A stretch of DNA of 64,000 nucleotides from positions 39,148,614 to 39,212,613 of the forward strand of contig CM071568.1 of the NCBI GenBank assembly GCA_036426205.1, given 5' to 3'. A program made the position numbers and the translations under genes. Below, in pieces: positions 23,533-35,699 of this stretch. This DNA is from Ascaphus truei. Its lineage: Eukaryota; Chordata; Amphibia; Anura; Ascaphidae. The notes under the pieces were generated by a model. That model was not told where the DNA came from, did no database searches, and saw nothing but the letters and a program-made list of their open reading frames with translations. Each line of letters starts with the position of its first letter. Position 1 is the stretch's first letter.

Positions 23533-23549
23533 TAGAGAAGGGTATGGAC

Positions 23550-23747
23550 CAGTGGTTTCCAACTTTTTTTTTTGGTTAAGGAATCCTAAGTGAAATTCTG
23601 AGGAACCCCCAACCATCTCTAATAGCAACTCTGTGATCAGATGCATAGTAAATTCTTCTGTATTTGATACAATTGTCAGATTACCAGAAAATTACAGGGA
23701 ACTCTTTAGGCATGCCTGGAACCAGGAACCCTGGTTGAAAATCACTG
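23550..23747. mobile_element. hAT MITE with perfect 8-bp target duplication
   Basis: The ends CAGTGGTTTCCAAC and GTTGAAAATCACTG are inverted repeats. GTATGGAC flanks the element exactly on both sides (23,542-23,549 and 23,748-23,755). It is 198 bp long and non-coding. It landed at the edge of the foldback element's right flanking repeat, so it is the younger of the two. Confidence 0.88.
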
Positions 23748-23755
23748 GTATGGAC

Positions 23756-24315
23756 AGTAGTTAAGAATTAATCTTCTACTGTGGGTCAAATCCAGGCTTT
23801 TCTGAGATGATTTGTGGTATAGACAGGAAGTCCTCACCGATGTCCTCACTCATGCAGAATTGGGGGACAGTGAGTTCATATCATTACAAGATTGAAATAT
23901 CTGCGTTTGGATTCCTTTACTCACCTCATAATCTTTTGATGCCTGTAATGTTGATCCTGTATCATGCCCTCGCCCACTCCTTCCTAACTGCAAGCAAAGC
24001 AAGTGTTAGGGGACAAGGTTGGAAGAGGATGTTTTTGGACTATAGTCTCAAAGTATAAGGACCTTTTCATGGTCACACTTAGTAAAAATAATGAAATGTA
24101 GCTGGCATGAAAACATGTATACTTGTGTATGCAATATCCAGTGGCACTGTCTAAAAGTACAAACTGTCTTTTTCTTGTAATTACAAAAAGCATTTGCCAA
24201 TAAACTTCTGCCAAAGTAACACAACTATTAGAAATGATAAAGATGCATTGAAAGGCCATTTCGTTCAGGATGCTTAAGGGCTTCAATTCAAGAGATAACA
24301 AAGCATTTCCTTTTA
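23756..24315 (+). other. rspo2 intron, no recognised feature
   Basis: Unannotated intronic sequence. Confidence 0.5.
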
Positions 24316-24319
24316 TACA

Positions 24320-25295
24320 TGTAACCCTGCTTCCCCCCTTCCCCCAGACTCTACGGTGGTGTCTAGGGTGCATGAGGGCAGATTACATGCGGTGTGGTGC
24401 ATACCTGTGGTAAACAGGAGGGCCGTAGCTTCCCGCGATGTTATTGGGGAGCCAGGACCGGGCTTCTGGAGTGGTAGCCTCCATGTTCTCCTAGTGGTGC
24501 AGCGCCTCCATCTTCTATAATCCCAGGATATGGCACAGGACCTGTATAGAAGAACCCCCTGGGTCCCAGGGTAATAGCTTCCAATTCACACACAGTCTTT
24601 GGGTAACAAAGGATAGTCTCTTTTATTGGCACATCGGCAACTACAAACGATAGTGGCTTCCAGTAGCCGCACCAACAACAGCCAAGCTGCACTTATTACT
24701 CCGCTCTCCTCCCACATAGATAATTCCTCCGACAGGATGGTCTGTGCTAGGGCTTCAATCCACCGTGTCCCACCCCGAGGTTATCCTCGCGGTGGGGCTT
24801 AGATTCTCCCCATCACCCCAGGCGGTGGGCTGAGGGCATTGGTCCACCAGATATAAATATATAGCTCTATCAGCTCTACTCAGGAAAGCTGATATCTCTC
24901 CTCTCTTCTCTCTGATCCTGCACTCTGCACAGGGAAGACCGCGGTCTCCTCCAGCTCCTCGGATCGATCCGCAGGATTCTTCGACTCACGGCATATCTGC
25001 TTGCCCTGCAGACTATCGCATAACTCCGAGCACAACAGAACTCTCGGAATCACTACTGCATCTCTTCAATTCGCCGGAGTTGGCTGCTAAATATAGAACT
25101 AGCCCCACCACTCGTGACGTCAGCAGAACCTCCCCTCTTGCTCACGCCTGCAGCAGAGTCCAGGCCTGCATCTACCACTCAGGGCAGGGCTATGAAAGGG
25201 GAAAACCCAGGATTATTACTGGTGCCTGATCTTAACAGTGCTTATCACAGTAGAAGGGAGATAGGTATAGCCTGTGCTGTTTACAGGGGGTTACA
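24320..25295 (-). mobile_element. Solo LTR, about 976 bp, TACA target duplication
   Basis: Starts TGTAACCCTGC and ends CAGGGGGTTACA, flanked by TACA on both sides (24,316-24,319 and 25,296-25,299). The minus strand carries an AATAAA signal near 24,625 and TATA-like words near 25,090, giving a promoter-to-polyA order on that strand. No internal coding region is attached, so this is a recombined solo LTR of an LTR retroelement or endogenous retrovirus family not identified here. Confidence 0.65.
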
Positions 25296-25299
25296 TACA

Positions 25300-28189
25300 T
25301 ACAGAGACATAAAGAACCTATATGGTCGAAAGAAACTTTCCCACCACACTTTCCTGACAATTCTATGAAACGAGTGTGTATTGAAGTGGTTTACATGATA
25401 TGTAATGATATGTAAAACTTATACAGTATATCAACTGTCTACCGTTGCCTAAGTTGCGTAAGGGACAATCTCTTCTTTTTCTTGGTAACATTTTGCAATC
25501 TTCACGTTACTTACACAGAGTGACATACTGCAAACAAAACATGCATTATAACTTATTGCTTTTTAAACTGTTTTGATAGATCTCTTGCAATTTTTTTCCC
25601 CTTCTCATGGGAGAAGGTTCGTCTGTGAAAGTGTCACAAAACATGTCACAATGTGCACAACATGCACAATCCAAACAAGTGATAGTTGCATATGCACACG
25701 ATCTTGTGGAGATTTTCTTCAAGCTATTGTACGAATGAAATACATTCATGTCAAATATTTGCATTGAACTAAATAACCTACTGTACCATCTTTTCTAAAA
25801 TCTATGGTGATGTTTGAAGGAACATGCTGATGGGTTATGTTACTCCCCCTTATCGCCCCTGGAGATATTACATAATGTATTGATTTGCCCAATATATTAG
25901 CCCGTACATTCATTTGATAATTACTGCACTCGAGACTGGAACAAAACGCAGAATTTGTACCGGATTTAACTGCACTTGATTTACATGTTTAATTGTTTCA
26001 CAGATAAATATAAATGTTGTTATTCTTTAATGCTATTACAAAAAAGTATTAGAAGTTTAAGCTATTGCCAGAAACCCCAGACAGAATAATACAAAAAATG
26101 TCTTAATGTCACTCTGGTTCAATCTTCTTAGTAGGGGCCCTTTGATGTGACTGCAAGTTTGGCATAACTTGCTAATCCAACCTTTGTTCGACCCAGGGCT
26201 TTAACACATCATTTATATAATTTCAGTTTTTTTTTATCCATTTTGATCAGATTTATCATCAAATTGACCTTTGTACAAATGGTTACTGATAATTTGGGTC
26301 AAAGTAAGTGCTTTTTTTTTTTAAAGCTAGATGCTAATGTTTTCCACTTGGCAATTTCACAGAATTTTTCACACAGAAGTAGATCACTTACAGTAGGATA
26401 TAGTTTTACTACAGTGGATTACTTCAGAAGAAATTAATTCCACCTATAAGTTTACCTTTACAAGTCTTTCAAAACATATTTTTTTCCTGTACATTTTTTT
26501 CCCCTCCATTAATCATGTTTTATATAAGTTAATAAAGTCTTCACATGCATTGGTTTACTCAATAAGCAAATTGGGAAATGATTGAAACGAGGTCAGAGAC
26601 CTGCATGACCCGACTTCTCTTTTACAACCTTTACACATATTTTGATATACAATGTTGAAGTCCTAGTTTCATGGGGTCCAAACCCTTGGGTTCAATTACT
26701 TTATATCACCCTATAGTGATGCGGCCCTCATTTGTGTAGTGCATTTTAACATTGTTTCAATTGTGTTCTTGTGACTTGTACAAATTATTTCTATGTTTTA
26801 CCAATTTGTGGAAGTTAATTGAAATACCCCTTCCTCATACTGGGAGTATAATACTCTATTTAATTATTTTGATAAATCAAAGGAGCGAGATTGTATTCAT
26901 ATAGGAACAAACAGGGTTATGTGACCATTTTTGGTTGAAAGGACTGCTGTCTCAATATATCAGAACTTGATACATAAATTTTCGCTGATGTTCTAATAAA
27001 TTAACCTTTTAGAGTATGTATTTATTAATGTGTGAATAAAAAGGCACATCTCGCATAGTCAGTGGGTGGCATAATATCTTTTGCTGGGACCCCTTTTATG
27101 AGCCAAAAGTTACACAAGTGCGAAACTGGATGGTGTGACAGATACAGCAGGTATCAGATCCCATAGCTGATACTGTGCAGACGTAGCACAAATAAAATAA
27201 CTATTGGAATAAATAAAAAGCAACATTAGGCAATCAATAACTAGTATTTAATTGTACAGTGAATTTAACCAAAAATGTAATTGAATACAAAATAATAGTC
27301 TAAGAACAAAGGACTAGTTGACAGCTTAGAATGCTTGTGGTTTTGTCTGTATATTTGCCTGCTGACCTTGACTACTTTATATAAAAATTCTACAAACTTT
27401 CAAAAAGCCTTGGGGAATTTGCAAATGGTTATTTCAGAAGTTCTATATTTCTCAGACACAATGAGACAGGAATGATTTATACAATTTACCAAAAGAGCTA
27501 GTATTGTGCAGTATGAAATGAGTTCCAAATGCGCTCTGCTGTAACTCCATATGTCTGTTGATAGTTTGTACTGATACTGAATATAGTGTTTCAGAAAGGA
27601 ACCACATACTCCTTATAATATACCTGATTTATAAAGTGTGTGGCCATTGTTCTTTCAGGTATAACCTTTTCTCTCATATGAACTCATTCTTATTTTTCTT
27701 TGACATATGAGCTTTTAATGCATTTTGGGGGGGGGAGGGGGTAAAACAGAAAATGTGTATTTGAAAAAGCCACCTAATTATGGATCCCATGCAGTATCCT
27801 GCATCAGATTCAATACATTTATTAATCAAGTTTACTAGAATAGGTTTATGCAAAATCTGATCCGTTTTTATTATTAAAAGGAGGAAATGGCCACAACCAA
27901 AGGAAACATTAATACATAATATTATCATATACAAATTAAATAACTCTCCTACTAACCTACATAACAGCTTTCTATGTAGGTGATGCAAGTAGGGCAAAAT
28001 CAGAACAAAGGAGACACATAAAAGCATTCTAGGGATATATTCACTAACGTTTGTTGATTGTTGCCACTTGTTAACAGCCATTCAAGAGAATGCTACTCCC
28101 TGCAATATCAGTATATATATGTACATTGGTAAGAATAGATATGTATTTTCAATTACTTTGTGTATTTATAGTTTGCTTCCACAGTGTCT
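25300..28189 (+). other. rspo2 intron, AT-rich
   Basis: Nearly 2.9 kb without a supported repeat boundary, palindrome or gene. A G-run lies at 27,727-27,742. Confidence 0.5.
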
Positions 28190-28197
28190 TTGTAAAG

Positions 28198-28576
28198 GCA
28201 GGGTCATTTTTACAATTTTGCTGCCCATACGCACGTACCTTTTTTCCCGCCCCCTATGCACGGCATCTCCTCCTCAGCCGGACTGGTGTCACGGTGTCAC
28301 GTGACCAGGCAGTATCCCATTGTCATGGCAACGCGACACCATGTGAGGTGATGTCACATTGTCATGGACCGTGACGCCATTTGACGTCGCATCACCATTT
28401 GTCACCTCGGCGCCATGATAACGGGACGCTTTCAGAAAAGATGCTGCCGTCGAGCACTATTTCTAATGTCTTTCCAGTACAGAGGGAATGAAAAATTTTT
28501 TTTTTTTAAAAATGGGAGATTTTCCGCTCTAAATTTTGCCGTTCTATGTTCAGGCCTATTGGGAAATCTGGCCCTG
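28198..28576. mobile_element. hAT-like MITE, about 379 bp
   Basis: The left end CAGGGTCATTTTTACAA is imperfectly inverse to the right end (CAGGGCCAGATTTCCCAA on the minus strand). The flanks TGTAAAGG and TGTATAGA agree at 6 of 8 positions. The interior contains 'gtcatggcaacgcgacacca', shared in type with the fragment at 16,740. Non-coding. Confidence 0.6.
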
Positions 28577-28584
28577 TGTATAGA

Positions 28585-28883
28585 TTATGTAACGCATAAA
28601 TATCCATTACCCAGGCATTCAGATAAGGTAATACATTCAGTAAGAAATACAGGCTTGGAAATTACTTTGGATGAAAGTGCAATGTACCTTAAATATACAT
28701 TATACTGGGGGTCCACAAACTACACCAAATCTTCAAACGAAATAATGTATTTGCCTACATATGAATGCACCTAATTTGCATATAAATAAGATATTGATTG
28801 GTCGATCCAAAAACCTGGTATCACACAGAGCCCTGAAGAGAGGTTTGGGAACCACTGTCACAATGTTTGTAGCACAGAGAGAA
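28585..28883 (+). other. rspo2 intron, no recognised feature
   Basis: Unannotated AT-rich sequence between two MITEs. Confidence 0.4.
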
Positions 28884-28886
28884 TAA

Positions 28887-29109
28887 GGCTGAGTCCCCGC
28901 TGGCGCTGAGCGCGCTCATGCTTGGAGAGCGCCGGGTGTCTTGCATTTACGCGCGTGTGCGTGGGGGGGAGCATAGTGGGTAGTTCAGCGTGCTGGAAAG
29001 TTAGATTTTTGTGTTTACCCGAGCGCGGGTGAGCGGGGACTTACATATATCTATATATGTAAGTAACCGCCGCAAGCGCCGCCCGCTCAGTGCTAGCGGG
29101 GACGCAGCC
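28887..29109. mobile_element. Harbinger-type MITE with TAA target duplication
   Basis: GGCTGAGTCCCCGCTGGC at the left is inverse to GCTAGCGGGGACGCAGCC at the right. TAA flanks both ends (28,884-28,886 and 29,110-29,112), the 3-bp TWA target typical of PIF/Harbinger elements. It is 223 bp and GC-rich, with an internal short palindrome (cttacatatatctatatatgtaag). It sits only 195 bp upstream of an rspo2 exon. Confidence 0.75.
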
Positions 29110-29304
29110 TAATGCAAAATGAAGATACAGTTTGTCATATGAGCACAAAACTTTTTGTGTTGTCAGAAGCAAACTAAGGTTTTTCATTTATAAAAGTGTG
29201 GTAAAGACATGTAACAGTAATAAAACAAGATGAAGAAAGATATGCTGAAAAGTAACGCTGATTTGGAAAAACTAAACTCGTACGTCTCTTTTCTTTATAT
29301 TTAG

Positions 29305-29448
29305 GATGCAGGATAGAAAATTGTGACTCTTGTTTCAGCAGAGACTTTTGCACAAAGTGCAAACCTGGCTTTTACTCTCACAAAGGCCGTTGCTTCGAAG
29401 ACTGTCCAGAGGGGTTTGCACCGTTGGAAGAGACCATGGAATGTGTGG
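29305..29448 (+). CDS. rspo2: R-spondin 2 exon encoding furin-like repeat 2
   Basis: 144 nt between the acceptor TTTAG and the donor GTAAGT, phase 1 at both ends, encoding 48 residues. The frame reads [19 protein letters not shown], then [15 protein letters not shown] and [14 protein letters not shown]. This is the second furin-like repeat, whose Phe pair (SCFSRDF) inserts into the LGR4/5/6 ectodomain in known R-spondin structures; both Phe are present, so LGR binding should be kept. The exon has the same length as I recall for the human exon. The join to the exon at 16,024 restores an Arg codon across the intron. It lies 3.2 kb before the TSP1 exon. Confidence 0.97.
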
Positions 29449-29967
29449 GTAAGTGGGAACTTGTCAAACCAAAAGGCATGTTCATGTATGCACCTAATTC
29501 TACTCTCATATTTAAATATGAGATACATTAAGCGATGCCTTTTTTTATAATGATAAACTCCCTTCCCTTACTCATGCTGTTTTGTTTGTATAATACAATA
29601 GTGGCTATGCACTTATTTAACCCATGCTGTGTTGAAAAAGCTGTGTATTGCAGCAGGCATATTATGATTATAGGGCTCCATGTTAAAATGGACAAGACGC
29701 AAAAGTACACTGTGAGTGCTTATTTGCATGTCATTTCCCAAAATCCCTGGCTGAAGTGGAAGCATTGTATGCAATGAGATAATGGGGAAAAGCAGGGTTG
29801 TGTGAGACATGTGAATGTGCTCACAAGTGGTATTTTTAATTTGCTATAATACAATAGAAGCACTAACATTTTTAATGGATACTTTTAGTGGATCAGTTCA
29901 GTAGAAATGTATCAATCTGTATAAATGTACATGTATGGTATTTACTTTTTCTACAGCACACTGTTAT
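29449..29967 (+). other. rspo2 intron (3.2-kb intron), 5' part
   Basis: Opens with GTAAGT. No recognised repeat before the solo LTR. Confidence 0.5.
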
Positions 29968-29972
29968 GTACC

Positions 29973-30504
29973 TGTAAGAAACATGTGCAGAGGTATGACC
30001 AGGGAGACGGATTTGGGGAAATTAAACAATGGCTTTTATTCAGCCCGTCACTTTAAACAACAGTTAAAGGAAACATACAAAAAAATAAACAGCCCATCAC
30101 TTTGTACGGGCTAACTCACATACCCAGTACCTGTCTGCAGGGCTGGGAGGAAAACCCTCTTACCAAGCTAAGACCCCAAAGCGGTACCTCAAAGCAGGTG
30201 GCCCTTCATGCCAGTCTCTGGGTCTGGATTGCTGTCCGTTGAGGGGTCAGCTTCTGGGGTTCACTGCACCCTGGAATAGAGGTATGGTCATTGGTGTCTT
30301 GATGTTAGCCCACAGTCCATCTGTGTGCTCCAGAGTCTCTAAGCAGTTTCCGGCAGGAGGCTTTTCTACAGGTCTTATTAGCCAGTCTTTGGTGGAGACT
30401 GGTTAATTGTCTAGCTACAATTAACCAGCTCCCTACTGGATTCCTCAGACCACTACAGGTTTTTATTGAAGCCTTATTTAAACCGGGTTTAAGTCCCCGT
30501 TACA
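29973..30504 (-). mobile_element. Solo LTR, 532 bp, GTACC target duplication
   Basis: Starts TGTAAGAAACATG and ends AGTCCCCGTTACA, with GTACC directly on both sides (29,968-29,972 and 30,505-30,509). On the minus strand an AATAAA lies about 70 bp from the left end, suggesting minus orientation. The family relates to the interrupted LTR at 146-1,699. No internal retroviral sequence is present. Confidence 0.75.
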
Positions 30505-30740
30505 GTACCATAAATAGGGATGCATTGTTTTTTTTTTTTTATCGGCATTTTATAACTGCAATAATAACTTTCCTCCTAGTATCCCACGAAAAGACAACTG
30601 GGGGTCTTTCAAAATTAATTTTTAAGTGCAGAAATCATAAACATTTAGTTCTTTAACCCTTCAAGTGCCCCGAACTGTAGCTACTACATCATGGGGTCTG
30701 ACACTCCAGTGACCACATGACATAGTAACTAATTACTATG

Positions 30741-30967
30741 GGCTGAAGGAGTGGCTCAGTGAGTAAAGACACTGAGTTTCAAACCTGGTTCAATTCCCGG
30801 TGTCGGCTGCTTGTGACCTTGGGCAAGTCACTTTATCTCCCTGTGCCTCAGGCACCAAAAACATAGATTGTAAGCTCTACAGGGCAGGGACTGTGTCTGC
30901 AAAATGTCTCTGTAAAATACTAAGTAAAAACTAGCAGCGCTATACAAGAACATACACTTATTATTAT
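30741..30967 (+). mobile_element. tRNA-headed CORE/MIR-type SINE with L2-like tail
   Basis: An A box (TGGCTCAGTGAGTA, 30,752) and a B box (GGTTCAATTCC, 30,788) give an internal Pol III promoter. The centre contains CTTGTGACCTTGGGCAAGTC and CCCTGTGCCTCAG, the core shared with mammalian MIR. The 3' part (TTGTAAGCTC, AGGGCAGGGACTGT, GCGCTATA) resembles the 3' ends of the L2-like LINEs at 37,580 and 47,390, their likely source of reverse transcriptase. A true tRNA gene is excluded by length and decay. Confidence 0.85.
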
Positions 30968-32695
30968 AATAGTTAATACAAAAAAATGCTTGTTTTGCTA
31001 GGGGAGATCAACACTGATGAAGAACCTGTTTCTTAGGTTAAATCTTGTGAGAGAGTATCTCTTCCTCAGATGATGTCATATTAGGGGGCAGGCAAACATG
31101 GCAAGGTTAGAGGAACAGTAAAAATTCAACGTCTCGCTTTCAAAGGAAAAAAAATATTTAATTTTTTTTTTTGCTTCATGGATTTTTAATTACATTTGGA
31201 TAAGGAAGCCAATTATATTGGTAGGTTATTTGAAGAACAATTTTCTGTGCGTGCTAACACAATCATGCACTGAACTAATCTCTTTGGAGGAGAATTATAA
31301 AGTGTTCATATTTTACTAGAATTAAATACAAAGATACTCATAAATCAATACATATACTGTAGCTCACATAGATTCTCCAAGTTTGTTTTGCATTCTTAAA
31401 CACGTTGCATAGTTTAAGCTGCAGATATTAATGTTTTGGGCATGGACATGCAAATGAGCAAATGTGAGTCCATTTCTAGATTTTCCCCTTTACAAGTTTT
31501 GCTCCTAAGTATTATTAATATGCTGTACAGCTATGCCAGACATAACGAAATACTGACATCTGATTTATCCTGATCCATAGTCTCTCCAGCTTGACGATGT
31601 TGGGGTATGAGTCCATGGTACACAGTAGGTCATACATCCTCACATATGAATTCAGCTTGGCTGGTTGCAACTCTCATAAACACACAGGAGATATTTTCCA
31701 ATATAAAAGCAGAACAAGAACATTTCAACAGTTTCCACAAATAACTTTAGCTGACTACTCACAAGACCAGGGGCACATATAGTAAAATGTTGTATCAGCG
31801 AAAAAGCAGGTAGGTTCAGAAAACCTACCTTTGAGGACTTTGAGCATGCATCCTCATGGAATGATCCAAAATGGGATTACCGAGTAGATATAGATTTTCT
31901 TAGAGAATAATAGCAATGAAGTTCTAGTATCTCTACTGATAAAGCTGCAGTAGTCCAGTACAGTACAGTATTATGCAGTTTCCCTGTAATGCCCTAATAA
32001 CCAGGTGTTTGCGTCCCTTGTGCAGATCTTCAAATTCCATAGTAACTCACTAGGATCATCTGATGCAACACACTCTCTGTCTAATCTTTCTCTTCTCATT
32101 TCTTCTCTTGTAATCACCTTCCATAGACAATTTAAGAAATGAACAGTAATTTTTGGAAGCTTCCGGGGTTTTCAAGAGCTTCTACAAAAATGTAGGCACT
32201 GTTGAAGTACCCAGGACCCCCAGACAATGATAGAATAGAAAGGCAGCTGTCATAGACCATGCTTCTTAAACCTTTCTAGCAACATACCCACAGCTAAACT
32301 TTTATACACTAAAACCTAACGACTTTAAATGTAACCCTTTAGCTCACAGTTTTACAGTACAATACATACGTACAAAAAAGAGCAAAGCTTTCATACAAGC
32401 TGTAAAGTTACAGTATGTCAGGCTCTCATGACCTCCATGTCTCCCAGGCCTAACATATAAGCAGCTTTACTTATTTTACCTTCTTTCAACTAAGCCTGAA
32501 CTGTTTGCCCCGTCTTTAACTAACTTCAACACTGTACAACCCTGCAAAGTAAACCACTTGATTAGTACCTTCAACCCTTACCTGGTCCCACAAGCACTTC
32601 ATTGTCTCACCTGTTTTTCAGTTATATGTGTTTATCACAAATGTATCAGGATTGTGACATCATGAACTCACCACTTCTCTCTTCCCCCACCCCAG
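30968..32695 (+). other. rspo2 intron, 3' part
   Basis: At 31,014 CTGATGAAGAACCT...AGGTTAAAT resembles the hammerhead-like motif (stem II AACCT/AGGTT, but TAAA replaces GAAA). Otherwise nothing recognisable. It ends in a C/T-rich tract and CCCCAG. Confidence 0.5.
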
Positions 32696-32884
32696 ATGGA
32701 TGTGAGGTGGGAACATGGAGTGAATGGGGCACGTGTAGCAGAAATAACAGAACCTGTGGGTTCAAATGGGGTCTGGAGACAAGAACACGACAGATTGTGA
32801 AAAAGCCAGCAAAAGACACAATCCCATGCCCAACCATTGCAGAATCCAGAAGATGTAAGATGGCGGTCAGGCATTGCCCAGGAG
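32696..32884 (+). CDS. rspo2: R-spondin 2 exon encoding the thrombospondin type-1 domain
   Basis: 189 nt between CCCCAG and the donor GTAAGA, phase 1 at both ends. The frame reads GCEVGTWSEWGTCSRNNRTC, then GFKWGLETRTRQIVKK, then CPTIAESRRCK and RHCPGG: a complete TSP1 repeat. WSEW is a C-mannosylation motif and NRT an N-glycosylation sequon, both known in this family. The TSP1 domain binds heparan sulfate proteoglycans, and the basic run RTRQIVKK fits that. Compared with human from memory there are few changes (for example GTWSEW for GHWSEW). The lysine-rich C-terminal exon that should follow was not found in the remaining 31 kb, so it lies beyond the window. Confidence 0.97.
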
Positions 32885-34562
32885 GTAAGAAAAGATGGCA
32901 ATAACATCAAATAGCATGCAAACAAAAACAATAACAACTATTATCTTCCAAGTGACAACTGTTTTTATAGCACAGATTCAGAAGATGTTGAATTAGGGTT
33001 AAGTTATGAAGCAATTCTTAGAATATAACAATTATGTACATTTTTAAGGACTTTTTAAATCAGTATTTAGCAAAATTGGGAATCTAAGGTCAATGAGGTT
33101 GCTGTCTGATTGGGCAATACCCAGCTTCATGCTTTGATGACTCCTGGCTAAAGTTTGTTGTCTGCAGTGATGTCTGACGCATTGTGTTGTGTTGCAAACC
33201 TGTTTGATACAGAATTATGTATGATTTTGTTGTAACTGGTATTAATAAATATCAATTATTAGTTAAATAGTTTTTATAATAGTCATACTGTGGAAATAAT
33301 ACATTTGGTTGCATACAAATTGAAACATCCCAGCCACATACTTTTTATTTATTTGTTGACAAATAGCACCTTCAACCATTTTTAATTCTGCGCTAACAGA
33401 CTTTGTAGGACAAATTGACATATGATTTTGATGCAGTTCCAACTCATTTTTTGACAAGTACTAATTTGTGTTTCATACATGTTGTGCCAATATACCCGAC
33501 TAAAAAAATGTTTATGGTGCACATTGAAAAAATAAAAAGGTTAGTGCAGAGAAACACAAATGCAGTGCATTGTATGGTTATCTTGCATCAATTTAATGCC
33601 AAAAATGGAATTTGAAATGCTTAGTACATAGACCCCTAAGTTTTAACTTTTGATGTTGCTTTTAAGCAATCCTGATCTAATGAATGGGAGGGATATCCTG
33701 AAAAGCTCAATCTACCTGTACAGAATGTTGTTGTCCCAATGGGAGCTTTAAACAAAAAGTGGAGTTGAATCTGTTTATATATGGTGTGCTGGGGGCCTAA
33801 CTGTGTTTTCCTCTGTCTCGTGTTATTGAGAAGGGTGCCCTCACCTGATTGGTCTGTCTTGGTTTGGCTCTTGCTCTGGCCTATGTACACTATATAAACA
33901 AGTATTCACAGCACTTTCTGGTAGCTTGCTTCCTCTGCCCGTAAAGCCTCTTGTTGCTGCAAGTACAGCTAGTTTTCGAAGTGTGAGTTTTAAATTAGCA
34001 TTAGTTGTACACAGTATTGTCAATAGCATTCACATCTGCTACAATGTTTAGTATTCTACAGTGCAATGTATGTAAGGCAGTAGTTTTCTGTAAGACAATC
34101 TGGAACGTACTATTCCATCTGTAGGCACGTGTCTCTGTTGCAGAAGGAGATTGCAAGGCTGCAGGCTGAAATACAGTAGGTAGGGTATCTCATTTCCTAT
34201 TGGGAAGGTGAGAGTTGTACATCACAACCCACAATCTGTGCCACTGTAAAGCTCATATGCTCCAGAGTTGCACCACACAAGTACCTACTACATTTGAAGG
34301 GAGGTGGTGGGGTGGGTTCTGAAATGAATAGAATGCACACAGTAAGGAAAATGGAATCCCAGATTCAATGAGGCAACGTGTCTTGGTGGATTCCAATGTA
34401 AGAAGTATAGATATGGGTTCAGGTAGTGAGTAGAGATGGGCAATTGTGTCAAAATTAGACCTACAAATTATTTGCAGTTCTTTTTAAATTATTATTCAGT
34501 TCACAGACAAAGAGAGAGACTGAGACTATTCTTAGTTACGAGTCTCAAGTGCTATGTATATC
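32885..34562 (+). other. rspo2 long intron, 5' part
   Basis: Opens with GTAAGA. No supported element. Confidence 0.5.
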
Positions 34563-34570
34563 CTCTAAAA

Positions 34571-34877
34571 CAGCGGTGCGCAAACTGGGGGCGGGAGAAT
34601 TTGCAGGGGGGGCGCGGGCTGTTACAGAAGCCCCACGCTCTTCCCCCAGGCATTTAATTTAATGCCAGGGGAGGCGTGAGGCCTCTGTAACCTCACTTAC
34701 CTACTCGCAGTGGGGTCTTTGGCGATCGCATCACCATGGCAACGCGCGTCAAATGACACGTGGGGTCACGTGACGTGACCCGCAACGTCATTTGAAGCCG
34801 TACCTTCGGGGCTTGGGGGCGTGAATGCTGCGGCTCCCAGGAAGGGGGCCGCAGCTGAAAAAGTTTGCGCTGCGCTG
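34571..34877. mobile_element. hAT MITE (copy 2), 8-bp target duplication
   Basis: The left end CAGCGGTGCGCAAACT and the right end AGTTTGCGCTGCGCTG are inverted repeats. The flanks CTCTAAAA (34,563-34,570) and CCCTAAAA (34,878-34,885) differ at one base. It is colinear with 2,311-2,608, including the GGCATTTAATTTAATGCC palindrome in its first third. Non-coding. Confidence 0.85.
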
Positions 34878-34885
34878 CCCTAAAA

Positions 34886-35080
34886 CACAACTTTACATAA
34901 AACATGGAGAGCTACCTGTGCACAAAATGAGTATTCCTGAGAAATATGCTAATAGGAGTCATCAGCATATCCGATTAGCTTTTTTTCAGGTATCTCAGGT
35001 GTGACCATTTTTTGTGCACATGTGCTCTATGTGTTTTATGAAGGTGTTTTAGGGGATATATATGTATATATATATGTATA

Positions 35081-35138
<58 letters not shown>

Positions 35139-35699
35139 GAGAGAGAAAAAGAGCCCTGAACAAAAAGCACTCTAGTATGCCAGGCAGTACAAAATCACAT
35201 AATTTTTTATTAGAGGTTGTCACAGAACAAAAGTTAAAAAACAAAGCACAGAAAATTAAAATAGGGCATGGATCCCCTGTCCGTAGCAGAACTTGATAAA
35301 TCCTCCAACAAGTATATCCCAATGGGAACAATACAATTGCCAAAATTGACAAGATAAATGCTCTAAAGTACCTGACAAGGTTAACACAGTGAGGCTGACA
35401 ACAGGCCAAACAGAGGTGGCTAAGGCTACGTGGTCAATACAAAAAATAACAGCACACTTCTATCCCCCTTGAGTCTAGGGTATATAAAAAGTGACACAGT
35501 ATCAAGGAAAATCAATGAAAGACACACAATATAAAGCCAGGAAAGCACACCTTAGCCTGCAGCAACAAATAATGATACATCACCTAACGTCAGGTACACG
35601 GCAGAATGAGGGGAGGAAACAAGGAGCAAAGCTCATGGCATGATAACGTGTCCCAAGGGGGGGACAAGCCAGGGGATCCTGCCTACTAGACCTGCTCCT
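34886..35699 (+). other. rspo2 intron with an (AT)n microsatellite at 35,056-35,135
   Basis: The AT array is about 80 bp. The flanking sequence (35,140-35,690) looks like an unclassified interspersed repeat, but no ends were found. Confidence 0.6.

Noticed and set aside
30741..30815. tRNA gene suggested by A and B boxes
   Set aside because: It is the head of a SINE: cloverleaf pairing is poor and a CORE domain and LINE tail follow.
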